DNA of 64,000 bases from Terrabacter sp. Root85 (GTDB lineage: Bacteria > Actinomycetota > Actinomycetes > Actinomycetales > Dermatophilaceae): the NCBI RefSeq assembly GCF_001429185.1, contig NZ_LMIW01000001.1, positions 833,490 to 897,489 on the forward strand, given 5' to 3'. The position numbers and the translations under genes were made by a program. This document shows, piece by piece, positions 1-7,204 of the stretch. Numbering within the stretch: position 1 is the first letter of the stretch; every line of letters starts with the position of its first letter. Under the pieces are notes generated by a model, which made no database searches, was not told the origin of the DNA, and worked only from the letters and a program-made list of their open reading frames with translations.

Positions 1-184
1 GAAACCACCCCCGCCACACCGGCTCACCCTGGCCCCCGACCCCCACCAACCGGACGGGTCAGACGGGTCGGACGGGTCAGACGAGCCGGACCGCCGCAGA
101 CCACCAGCCCGACTCGGTCGCCGCTATCCCGCGCCCTCCGGTGGCACGCTGCACCTGCACCTCGTCGACTTCACCCCGACCTGA
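1..184 (+). CDS. C-terminal end of an unidentified protein (partial)
   Basis: A frame is open from the left edge to a TGA at 182-184 and gives about 60 residues. A perfect 9-bp tandem repeat (GACGGGTCN, 53-79) encodes a DGS-DGS-DGS linker. After it come a basic stretch and a plausible beta-type ending, LHLHLVDFTPT. GC use at third positions fits coding sequence, and no other frame looks better. The family cannot be named because the body of the protein lies outside the window. It could also be a chance open frame in GC-rich DNA. Confidence 0.4.
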   Translation, partial: KPPPPHRLTLAPDPHQPDGSDGSDGSDEPDRRRPPARLGRRYPAPSGGTLHLHLVDFTPT

Positions 185-229
185 GGGCGCGGCCGCCTGA
201 CGCGAACGGGGCTCAGGCCCACATCGGCA

Positions 230-1105
230 TCAGGCCTGTGTGGCGCCGATCCCCTCAGCGGCCGTCACGTCGGTCCGCTCCACGACGCGTCCTCGGACGA
301 ACCACACGAGGATCAGGCCCGCGACGATGATGATGAAGCTGAACGACCCCGCGACGGTCAGCAGGGTGTTCTGGGTCCCGTTCGTGCCCACCTCGTCGAT
401 GCCACCCGTCGACAGCAGGACGAAGGGGTCGGTCAGCCCGTGGAGCACGATCGCCGGGATGATCGATCGCGTCACGCGCATCGTGAGGTACATGCAGACA
501 CCGAACCCGAACGTGTAGGCCATCGTGACGCCCACGGTCGAGACCGCTTGACCGCTCAGCAGGTTGACCGAGTGGAGCGCCGCGAAGACCAACGAGGAGA
601 CGAGCGCCACGACGCGCTCCGAGTGACCCGCATCGCGCAGCATCTTGACCGCGATGCCGCGCGTCAGCACCTCCTCGACGAGTCCGACGAGCAACCCCGT
701 CACGATCGTGAGCACGATGACGGCGATGCCGTACTTCCCGTAGTCCGGGCCGATCACGCGCAGCACGATGGGGATCGTGACGAGGATCGGGCCCAGCCAC
801 ATCCACCGCGACCCACCGATCGGCTGCGGGCCGAAGATCTCGCGCGTCCAGCCCATCGCCCACAGGAAGACGCCGAGGACGACAGCGCCGACGATGAGCG
901 CGAAGGTGACGTCGACGAAGACGCTGCCGACGGTCGTCAGCAGCTCCTCCTCACTCTGTCGGGCGAAGACCCTCGACGCGAGCAGGCCCGCGCCGAGGTA
1001 GATCGCAAGGTAGACGACGACGAGGGGGAAGAGCCTCCAGAAGCCGCCCCGGTCGAAGAACGAGCGCAAACGGCCCCTGAGTGCTGTGGCTGAGACGTCG
1101 GACAT
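230..1105 (-). CDS. CPBP family intramembrane metalloprotease
   Basis: The product is 291 residues with about eight hydrophobic segments. It carries the CPBP (Abi) signature in order: EEVLTRG (EExxxR), then FAALHSV (FxxxH), then a third conserved block, VLHGLTDPF. Known members are membrane-embedded glutamic proteases related to Rce1, and substrates here are unknown. The chosen ATG (1103-1105) follows GGGGAG and GAGG purine runs; an in-frame ATG 13 codons upstream has no better ribosome site. It is transcribed leftward, divergent from the acetyltransferase beginning at about 1323. Confidence 0.85.
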   Translation of the reverse strand: MSDVSATALRGRLRSFFDRGGFWRLFPLVVVYLAIYLGAGLLASRVFARQSEEELLTTVGSVFVDVTFALIVGAVVLGVFLWAMGWTREIFGPQPIGGSRWMWLGPILVTIPIVLRVIGPDYGKYGIAVIVLTIVTGLLVGLVEEVLTRGIAVKMLRDAGHSERVVALVSSLVFAALHSVNLLSGQAVSTVGVTMAYTFGFGVCMYLTMRVTRSIIPAIVLHGLTDPFVLLSTGGIDEVGTNGTQNTLLTVAGSFSFIIIVAGLILVWFVRGRVVERTDVTAAEGIGATQA

Positions 1106-1322
1106 GTGGACCTCAACTCCCCTGTCGTGCGATGAGGCTGACACGTCGGCGGGTCAGCGAGTCACCACGATCATCACCCATCGCTCTGCTCGATGCCATG
1201 CGGGTTCGTCACGCCGCGGCGCCTGCGTGCGCCATACTCCCCACGCGACAGGGGACGAACCGACGCGGTGGGTCGACGGTAACCTTCACCGCTACGGAGC
1301 ACGGCAGAACGTTCTCCGCGAG

Positions 1323-1775
1323 ATGACCGCGGCAGACGTACCGGCGGTCGTCGCGGTCCAGGAGCCGGGCGCGGTCCTCGGGCTGGCCGACGTCTTCTCG
1401 CAGGACGAGCACCCGTTCCCACGGGAGGCGATCGCCGAACGCTGGCTGCGTGAGATCGACCTCCCGGGGACCGACTGCTTCGTGGTCGGGCGCGACGACG
1501 CGGTCGCCGGTTTCGCCGCCACCCGTGGTGACGAGTTCCTGCACTTCGGCATCGCCGTCGAGCACTGGGGCACGGGCCTGGCCACGCTCGCGCACGACGA
1601 CGTCCTCGACCACCTGCGTGGCGGCAGGGTCACGCAGGCCCGGCTCCGCGTCTTCACCGGCAACGGCCGAGGACGCCGCTTCTACGAGAAGCACGGCTGG
1701 CGGCCGACCGGCGAGCGCAGCAGGAGCTCGTTCGCGCCCTGCCCCGAGCTCCTCGGCTACTCGCGTCACCTCTGA
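1323..1775 (+). CDS. GNAT family N-acetyltransferase
   Basis: The 150-residue protein has the GNAT fold order: an N-terminal strand with MTAADVPAVV, a beta-bulge region HFGIAVEHWGTGLA equivalent to the acetyl-CoA loop, and the closing block NGRGRRFYEKHGWRPTG typical of single-domain GNATs. The acetyl acceptor is not predictable. The ATG at 1323 is the first start giving a normal family length, but no clear Shine-Dalgarno precedes it. The frame stays open upstream, so the true start could be earlier. Confidence 0.7.
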   Translation: MTAADVPAVVAVQEPGAVLGLADVFSQDEHPFPREAIAERWLREIDLPGTDCFVVGRDDAVAGFAATRGDEFLHFGIAVEHWGTGLATLAHDDVLDHLRGGRVTQARLRVFTGNGRGRRFYEKHGWRPTGERSRSSFAPCPELLGYSRHL

Positions 1776-1847
1776 GAGCGCCCGACCGCCCAGGTCGAGT
1801 ACGCATACGGACGCGGTCCACGACAGTGAGCCGCGAGGATGGCGCCC

Positions 1848-2240
1848 ATGGGCGCGGCAGAGTCGGCGGAGGGCCGGTGGGGACTCAGCCTGCCGTGGTG
1901 GTCACTGGCCATCGGCGTCCTGACGACGGCGTTCCTGGTCGGTCTGGCCTTCGCGCTGCTCGTCATGCACGCCCTGACCTTCGGCTTCACCTCCGTCGCG
2001 GGGCTCGGTTCGGTCGACGAGCCGGACGTCGACCGCTACGAGCTGGCGCTGGCGGTCGGCATCGGCACCAACGTCTTCGGCGCGCTGGGCCTGTCGCGAC
2101 TGGCCCTCCGGACGCGGGCCGCCGCGTGGCCCCGGGTGCTGACGGCTCTGCTGATCGCCGTGGTCACCGGTGCGCTGGCCACAGCCGGGATGCTCGCAGT
2201 CCTGGGGATCGACCCCCTGCTGCTCGTCGACGGCCTCTGA
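1848..2240 (+). CDS. Small integral membrane protein, unknown function
   Basis: The 130-residue protein has about three or four hydrophobic helices: SLAIGVLTTAFLVGLAFALL near residue 20, a middle helix with GIGTNVFGALGL, and VLTALLIAVVTGALATAG near the C-terminus. No domain is recognised. The ATG at 1848 has a GAGG ribosome site about eight bases upstream; the ATG at 1839 directly abuts that site and is less likely. It is followed by a leftward membrane-protein gene, so the two converge with a 19-bp gap. Confidence 0.6.
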   Translation: MGAAESAEGRWGLSLPWWSLAIGVLTTAFLVGLAFALLVMHALTFGFTSVAGLGSVDEPDVDRYELALAVGIGTNVFGALGLSRLALRTRAAAWPRVLTALLIAVVTGALATAGMLAVLGIDPLLLVDGL

Positions 2241-2259
2241 CGTCGAAGCACCGACAGCG

Positions 2260-2601
2260 TCAAACCTGGGGGTCGACGTCCGCGGGGTCGTGAGCCGTCC
2301 TGCCCTCGTCACGGCCTGCGGCGCGCCGGTCACGACGGCCGCGGACGACGGCGATGACGAGGCAGGCCACCATGCCGAGGAGGAAGAGAGGCAGGGCCGC
2401 CAGGTAGCCGAGGAAGAGGACGGCGTCCGAGGGAGCCGGGGCGCAGCCGAAGCCGAGACCCGTGCACTGCCCCGAGGCGTTGTAGTCCGGGAGCGTCAGG
2501 TGCAGCACGAGCACGAGGACGGCCGGGACGATCCAGAGCAGGCCGAGGGCGACGATGTACGGGCGAACGCTGCGTGGCTCCACACCCCCACCCTCGCCCA
2601 T
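2260..2601 (-). CDS. Small membrane protein, unknown function
   Basis: The product is about 113 residues with two strong hydrophobic stretches, IVALGLLWIVPAVLVLVLHL and VLFLGYLAALPLFLLGMVAC. A short extracytoplasmic loop with two cysteines (QCTGLGFGCAP) lies between them, suggesting a disulphide-bonded hairpin outside the cell. A charged, Arg-rich cytoplasmic tail follows. The start at 2601 is the ATG nearest the first helix; an earlier in-frame ATG would add 26 polar residues. No family is recognised. Confidence 0.55.
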   Translation of the reverse strand: MGEGGGVEPRSVRPYIVALGLLWIVPAVLVLVLHLTLPDYNASGQCTGLGFGCAPAPSDAVLFLGYLAALPLFLLGMVACLVIAVVRGRRDRRAAGRDEGRTAHDPADVDPQV

Positions 2602-2736
2602 GACCGCCGGCCGCGCATCGTCGCCCCTCCTCAGCGCCGCCGACTTCCGCCTCGCGTCGACGACGCCGAGCGTCCGCATCCGCTCCTACGGTGACGGCAT
2701 GGCCACTCACTGGACCTCGGCTGCGTCGCCTGACGG

Positions 2737-3045
2737 TCACAGCTCCTTGCGGAAGTGCACGTCGGCCGCGTCCGCCGTGGGTACGCCCTCCCAGCGGAAG
2801 ATCTCGCGATAGCCCTGCTTCTCGTAGAAGCCGGGAGCCTGGAACGTGAACGACGTGACGAAGACGTGGCTGCAGCCACGCGACCGCGCCTCGGACTCGA
2901 AGTCGGCGAGCAGTCGCTCCCCGAGCCCGGTCCCGCGCACGTCCTCACGCACCCAGGTCATGCCGATGCCAGCCGCGACACCCCAGGTCCAGCCGCTGAC
3001 GCCGGCCGCCAGCTCCCCCGACGCGTGTTCGAGCTCCGCACCCAC
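2737..3045 (-). pseudogene. GNAT acetyltransferase, N-terminal half frameshifted
   Basis: The C-terminal half of a GNAT protein is clear. It shows TWVREDVRGTGLGERLL (acetyl-CoA loop RGTGLG) and the closing motif APGFYEKQGYREIF, ending HFRKEL. Only a weak internal GTG is available as a start. The sequence immediately upstream on the same strand carries apparent N-terminal pieces in other frames: VVLDVP in one frame near 3205, SGDIRDA in a second near 3185, and DRVVGAEL in the frame of the intact part. That pattern suggests two or more indels, so the unit probably once ran to about 3215. Sequencing error is an alternative. Confidence 0.5.
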
Positions 3046-3222
3046 GACCCGGTCGCGGGCACGTGGCCCTCGATGGTCGAGGGCAGCGACACCGGGTGTT
3101 GCCGCCGATGACGGAGTAGTCGCCGGTGCGGGGCCGACGCCGCACCGGTGCTGCCGGACCAGCCGATGATGCGTCCCTGATGTCCCCCGACGGGCACGTC
3201 GAGCACGACGACGGCGCGCCAG

Positions 3223-4065
3223 TCAGAGGCGCGCGATGACCTCGTCGAGCATCGTCTCGGTGAGCTTGCCCGTGAAGGTGTTCTGCTGGCTCACGTGGTA
3301 GCTGCCGACGAGTCGCACCCGCCGCCCGGTGTCGGTGGCCAGCACGGCCTCGGCACCGTGGCCGAACCTCGGCTTGGGTCTCGGCACGTCCCACCCCCGG
3401 CGGCGGGCCGCCCCGAGCGCCGCGTCCCAGGCGATGGACCCGAGGGCGAGCATCGAGCGCAGCCGCGGCTCGGAGAGCTCGAGGTCCCGGTCGAGCCACG
3501 CCGCGCACGTCGCCTTCTCCTCGGTCGTGGGCTTGTTGGCGGGCGGGGCGCACCGGACGGCGGCGACGATGCGCAGGCCCGTCAGCACGAGCCCGTCGCC
3601 CGAGGCCACCGACGTGGGCTGGCTCGCGTACCCACCTCGGTGGAGGGCGGCATACAACCAGTCGCCGGAGCGGTCGCCGGTGAACATCCGACCGGTCCGG
3701 TTGGTGCCGTTGGCCGCCGGGGCCAGGCCGACGACGAGCACCTCCGCGTCCGGGTCCCCGAAGGAGGGCCCGGGGCGCCCCCAGTACGGCTGGTCGGCGA
3801 ACGCCGCGCGACGTCCCGCCGTCGCCACCGACTCCCGCCACGCGACGAGCCGCGGGCACGCGCGGCACACGCTGATGCGGGCATCGAGCTCGCGTATGCC
3901 GTCCGCACCCGTGGCTAGTCGGCGCACCTGCGCAGGGGTGGCCGCGACCGGTGTCTCGGACGTGGCCGGGTCACCCGGCCAGCCCGAGCCCGCCGGCACC
4001 GGCGACAGGAAGAGGCCGCCGGTGACGGGGTGCTGGGCCGGGTTCGGCAGGTCGGCGGGGCACAT
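3223..4065 (-). CDS. Uracil-DNA glycosylase, family 5 (UdgB-like)
   Basis: The 280-residue enzyme has the family-5 UDG signature: the active-site motif [19 protein letters not shown] in the middle and the closing motif [15 protein letters not shown] near the C-terminus. Cysteines for the 4Fe-4S cluster include CRACPRL and the later RCAPP/TCAAW pair. Such enzymes remove uracil and other deaminated bases and start base-excision repair. The ATG lies exactly six bases after TAGCGT (minus strand, 4072-4077), so the mRNA is probably leaderless. The Prim-PolC/LigC-like fusion at 59 kb could act in the same repair route, which is inference. Confidence 0.9.
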   Translation of the reverse strand: MCPADLPNPAQHPVTGGLFLSPVPAGSGWPGDPATSETPVAATPAQVRRLATGADGIRELDARISVCRACPRLVAWRESVATAGRRAAFADQPYWGRPGPSFGDPDAEVLVVGLAPAANGTNRTGRMFTGDRSGDWLYAALHRGGYASQPTSVASGDGLVLTGLRIVAAVRCAPPANKPTTEEKATCAAWLDRDLELSEPRLRSMLALGSIAWDAALGAARRRGWDVPRPKPRFGHGAEAVLATDTGRRVRLVGSYHVSQQNTFTGKLTETMLDEVIARL

Positions 4066-4071
4066 GGCCCC

Positions 4072-4077
4072 ACGCTA
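4072..4077 (-). promoter_or_regulatory. -10 hexamer of a leaderless promoter for the UDG gene
   Basis: On the minus strand the hexamer TAGCGT is followed by six bases and then the ATG of the glycosylase gene. That spacing puts the transcription start on the start codon. No clear -35 element is visible. The same arrangement recurs at several genes in the window. Confidence 0.5.
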
Positions 4078-4102
4078 GGCCGACCCGGCCCGCCCGTAGG
4101 TT

Positions 4103-4624
4103 CTAGGACTTGGTCTTGATCGGTGTCCCGGCGGCGTCGAGCACCCACCACACGTCCTTGACCGCCTGCCCCGTCACGTCACCGGGCTTCGTGTCCTTGG
4201 CCCAGTAGTAGAGCGGCCATCCACCCAGGGTGAGCTGCTTCTTGCCGTCCGGCGTGTCGATCGCAGCGACCGTGCCGGTGACCCCGGACGCCGTGGGCGC
4301 GGCCGCACCCATGAGGGCCGGTGGCCAGGCCGCCAGGCACTGACCCGTGCAGGCGCTCGTCGCGCCACCCTTCGTGTCCTTGTCGAACATGTAGAGCGTC
4401 ATGCCCTTGCCGTCCGTCACGATCGTCCCGAGGGACGAGGTCGCCGTCTTGAGCTCGGCGACCTCGGCGCCGCCACCTCCGGCCGGAGTTCCGGCGGACG
4501 TGGAGGCCGACGGTGACGGGGCTGCCGGGCTGGCAGGTTCGGGAGTCGACGACCCACAGGCCGTCGTGAGCACCAGGACCGCGGCGGCGAGCGCCGTCGT
4601 GCTGATGGATCGGGTTCGCATCAT
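4103..4624 (-). CDS. Secreted lipoprotein with COG4315-type repeats
   Basis: The 173-residue precursor has a lipoprotein signal (MMRTRSIS, hydrophobic core, lipobox LTTACG with Cys near residue 23) and then a Ser/Pro/Ala linker. The mature domain holds the COG4315 pattern: DGKGMTLYMFDKDTKG, the disulphide-capable pair CTGQC, AAWPPA and GWPLYYWAKD. Such proteins sit on the outer face of the membrane, and their function is poorly known. A good GAGGAGG ribosome site precedes the ATG. The gene diverges from an ECF sigma factor and carries a matching GAACC-N16-CGTA promoter, so it is a likely target of that sigma factor. Confidence 0.88.
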   Translation of the reverse strand: MMRTRSISTTALAAAVLVLTTACGSSTPEPASPAAPSPSASTSAGTPAGGGGAEVAELKTATSSLGTIVTDGKGMTLYMFDKDTKGGATSACTGQCLAAWPPALMGAAAPTASGVTGTVAAIDTPDGKKQLTLGGWPLYYWAKDTKPGDVTGQAVKDVWWVLDAAGTPIKTKS

Positions 4625-4668
4625 GATGACCTCCTCGATCTCGACGCCCGGGTGGCGTCCATGTCGGA

Positions 4669-4693
4669 TACGTCTCCCGGCGTGAGACGGTTC
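4669..4693 (-). promoter_or_regulatory. ECF-type promoter of the lipoprotein gene
   Basis: Read on the minus strand, GAACC (4693-4689) is followed by 16 bases and CGTA (4672-4669). This is the classic ECF architecture (GAAC-type -35, CGT-type -10). It lies 45 bases upstream of the lipoprotein start and matches, base for base in -35 and spacing, the promoter on the opposite strand. Confidence 0.65.
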
Positions 4694-4708
4694 AGGGGTT
4701 GACAGAGT

Positions 4709-4733
4709 GAACCTGACGCGCCGCGCAGGCGTC
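4709..4733 (+). promoter_or_regulatory. ECF-type promoter of the sigma/anti-sigma operon
   Basis: GAACC (4709-4713), a 16-base spacer and CGTC (4730-4733) lie 38 bases upstream of the sigma-factor ATG. The same -35 and spacing on the opposite strand drive the divergent lipoprotein gene. This indicates autoregulation by the encoded sigma factor. Confidence 0.65.
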
Positions 4734-4771
4734 TCTGGACGGTGGAGCACCAGTGAGGAGGTGGCTGCGGG

Positions 4772-5260
4772 ATGCCGCTGGACGACGAGGCGGTCGCTGA
4801 GATCTACCGCGAGCACGGGCCGATGCTGCGACGCGTCGTCTGGCGCGCGACGAGCGACGCCAACCGGGTCGAGGACATCGTCCAGGAGGTCATCCTGCGC
4901 GTGTGGAAGCAGGCGCCCGAGGCCGACAACCTGCGCGCCTACCTCATCACGACCGCCCGCCACCTCATCGTCGACCAGCACCGTGCCGCCGGCCGGCGCC
5001 CCCAGCAGGCGCAGCTCGTCGACGTGGCCGAGGCGGACTCCGCCCTCGACCGCGCCCTCGACCAGGTGCTCGTCGAGGAAGCCCTCGGCCGCCTCCAGAC
5101 CAACCACCGAGAGATCGTGCGCTACCTCTACTTCGAACGCCTGACCGTCGCCGAGACCTCCACCCGCGTGGGGGTGCCCGAGGGCACCGTGAAGTCGCGG
5201 GCCTACTACGCCGTGCGCAACCTGCGCGTCATCCTCGACGAGATGGGAGTGACGAGATGA
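4772..5260 (+). CDS. ECF RNA polymerase sigma factor
   Basis: The 162-residue protein has region 2 (IYREHGPMLRRVVW, then EDIVQEVILRVWK with the -10 recognition helix) at residues about 10-75. Region 4 (LPxxHRE-like TNHREIVRYLYFERLTVAE, then VPEGTVKSRAYYAVRNLR) lies at about 105-158. A GAGGAGG site lies upstream. The stop overlaps the anti-sigma start (ATGA), giving translational coupling. The promoter region on both strands carries GAACC-N16-CGT elements, so it probably activates itself and the divergent lipoprotein. Family SigK/SigL-like is a guess from the lipoprotein partner. Confidence 0.9.
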   Translation: MPLDDEAVAEIYREHGPMLRRVVWRATSDANRVEDIVQEVILRVWKQAPEADNLRAYLITTARHLIVDQHRAAGRRPQQAQLVDVAEADSALDRALDQVLVEEALGRLQTNHREIVRYLYFERLTVAETSTRVGVPEGTVKSRAYYAVRNLRVILDEMGVTR

Positions 5261-5949
5261 CCACCGGATCGGACGACCTGCACGTGCTGCTCGGCGCGTA
5301 CGTGCTCGGTGGCCTGTCCGACGACGACCACCGTGCCTTCAGCGAGCACCTGCGCTCGTGCCGGCAGTGCCAGACCGAGCTCGGCCAGGTCTCCGGGATG
5401 CCGCGTCTGCTCGACCTCGCCGGCCCCGAGGGCGGGCCGCACCTCAGCGACACCCCCGTCGCCGTACCCGCTCCCCTCCTGACCGACCACGACGACGAGC
5501 ATCTCGTCACCCTGCTCGGTGAGGTCGGCCGACGCCGCCGCCGACGTCGGGCGTGGATGTCCGTCGTGGCCGCCGCGGCCGCGGTCGTGCTCTTCGCCGC
5601 CGGCGCCTGGCTCGGTCCACAGCTGCTGACACCCACCACGCCGACACTGCCGACGACGCACGTCGCTGCGGCCGCCGTCGCGGGCAGCCAGGTCCGGATC
5701 GACATCGCCCTCGTGACGCGCGGCTGGGGGACCCAGCTCGACGTCAACTGCGAGGACATGCCGACCAACGGTGAGCTCGCCCTCTGGGTCATCGACCGGA
5801 GCGGCAAGGCGACGACCGCCGCGTCGTGGCGGGCGACCCCCGCCGGCTACTCCCGCGTCACGGGCGCGACGGCCTTGCGACCCAACGAGATCCAGGCACT
5901 CGAGGTGCGCACCGGCACCGGCAAGGTGCTCGCCGAGGCCCGCACGTGA
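5257..5949 (+). CDS. Membrane-anchored zinc-finger anti-sigma factor (RskA-like)
   Basis: The 230-residue protein begins with an anti-sigma domain containing a zinc motif (HLRSCRQC, H-x3-C-x2-C, near residues 30-37). A single membrane helix (MSVVAAAAAVVLFAAGAWLG, about residues 100-120) comes next. The external domain has RskA-type ending GELALWVIDRSGK and ALEVRTGTGKVLAE. It would hold the co-transcribed sigma factor at the membrane until regulated proteolysis. The ATG overlaps the sigma stop codon by the ATGA arrangement, with GGGAG about six bases before it. Confidence 0.88.
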   Translation: MTTGSDDLHVLLGAYVLGGLSDDDHRAFSEHLRSCRQCQTELGQVSGMPRLLDLAGPEGGPHLSDTPVAVPAPLLTDHDDEHLVTLLGEVGRRRRRRRAWMSVVAAAAAVVLFAAGAWLGPQLLTPTTPTLPTTHVAAAAVAGSQVRIDIALVTRGWGTQLDVNCEDMPTNGELALWVIDRSGKATTAASWRATPAGYSRVTGATALRPNEIQALEVRTGTGKVLAEART

Positions 5950-6088
5950 GCCGGCCGACCTGACGGCCCGGGCACGCCCGAAGAGCACGCCTGAGGGCCC
6001 GGCTCGCGACTGATCAGGTCTGCGATCCCGGGCCCTGATGGCGGTTAACGTACCTCAACGGGCCAGCCGCCCAAGCGATTCGGGGTGT

Positions 6089-6117
6089 GGTGCGGGGCAG
6101 CCCCCCTGCCCCGCACC
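6089..6117. terminator. Bidirectional transcription terminator
   Basis: A perfect 12-bp stem, GGTGCGGGGCAG (6089-6100) and CTGCCCCGCACC (6106-6117), encloses a CCCCC loop and is followed by GTTT. It lies between the rightward anti-sigma gene and the leftward sugar-utilisation operon, so it can end both transcripts. The remaining part of the 220-bp gap shows no gene. Confidence 0.7.
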
Positions 6118-6169
6118 GTTTCCCCTGACACTCAGAGCCTCTTCAGAGGTGGTTGATACACCGCAGACC

Positions 6170-7204
6170 TCACAAGCCGGACGGCAGCCGCGTCGCCGGC
6201 GGCGTGACCGAGACCTTCTTCCCGGCGACGGTGACCTCACTGAGCCACATCGTCCGGCCGGGCACCTCCGAGCCGATCGAGTCGGGCGCCCACGCGTGGT
6301 AGACCATGAGCACGCGCCCGTCCTTCTCGAGGAGCGCGCAGTGGCCCGGGCCCGCCGCGACGTCGCTGCTCGTCAGCACCGGATCGGGGTCCTTCGTGAA
6401 GGGCCCGGTCGGGGACGCCGCCGTGGCGTGCCCGACGGCGTACCGGTCGCTGCCGTAGTCGTTGGCGGAGTAGAAGAGGTGGAAGACGCCGTCCCGCTCC
6501 CACACGAAGGGCGCCTCGACGAGCTGGCCCTCCCATGGGAGGTCCTGTCGGATCAGGCGTCTCGGCTCGCCCTCGAGTCGCAGTCCGTCGGCCGACAGTC
6601 GCTGGACGGAGATCCACGTGTCCCTGCCGACGGCGTTGCCGTCGTTCTTCCAGTAGAGGTATGCCGTGCCGTCCGACGCGACGAAGGGTGACGCGTCGAT
6701 GGAGCCGCCCTGGTCCTGCTCGCAGACGAGGGGCTTGCCGCTCGTGTCGCGGTACGGGCCCTTGGGGTCGTCGGCGACGGCGAGACCGATGCACTGGATG
6801 GCGGGGTCCGGCGCCATCGTCGTGTAGTACATGACCCACCGGTCGCCGAAGCGGTGCGCCTCGGGCGCCCAGACCTTGCCGGGTGTCGTCCACGACGCGA
6901 GCTCGGGCAGGGCGTCACTGCCCTGGGTCCACGTGGCGAGGTCGTCGCTGACGAGCGTCTGGACGTTCATCCCGTTGCCGTTGGTGGCGATGGCCACCCA
7001 GCCGTCGCCGTCCGGGAGGATCTGCGGGTCGGGGAAGTTGCTCGGCCAGACCGGATTGGTCGCGGCCGGTGCTGCCTGCGTGGCGGGGGTGGTCACGGTG
7101 CCTCCGGGATTGGTGGACAGGCTGGTCGGGGCCCCGCCCCCGCACCCGACGAGGAGCACGGCTGCGAGGGCGACGGTGGTGGTGCGGATGAGGGTGCGCC
7201 TCAT
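6170..7204 (-). CDS. Glycoside hydrolase family 43 lipoprotein
   Basis: The 344-residue precursor has a lipoprotein signal peptide (MRRTLIRTTTVALAAVLLVGCG, lipobox LVGC). The five-bladed propeller shows GH43 landmarks: NFPDPQILPDGDGW with the general-base Asp, KVWAPEAHRFGDRWVMYYT, and LVEAPFVWERDGVFHLFYS with the acid Glu. It ends with GPGHCALLEKDG. Such enzymes release arabinose or xylose from oligosaccharides. Its ATG overlaps the stop of the upstream GH43 gene (ATGA), making it the last gene of the arabinan operon. Confidence 0.87.
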   Translation of the reverse strand: MRRTLIRTTTVALAAVLLVGCGGGAPTSLSTNPGGTVTTPATQAAPAATNPVWPSNFPDPQILPDGDGWVAIATNGNGMNVQTLVSDDLATWTQGSDALPELASWTTPGKVWAPEAHRFGDRWVMYYTTMAPDPAIQCIGLAVADDPKGPYRDTSGKPLVCEQDQGGSIDASPFVASDGTAYLYWKNDGNAVGRDTWISVQRLSADGLRLEGEPRRLIRQDLPWEGQLVEAPFVWERDGVFHLFYSANDYGSDRYAVGHATAASPTGPFTKDPDPVLTSSDVAAGPGHCALLEKDGRVLMVYHAWAPDSIGSEVPGRTMWLSEVTVAGKKVSVTPPATRLPSGL

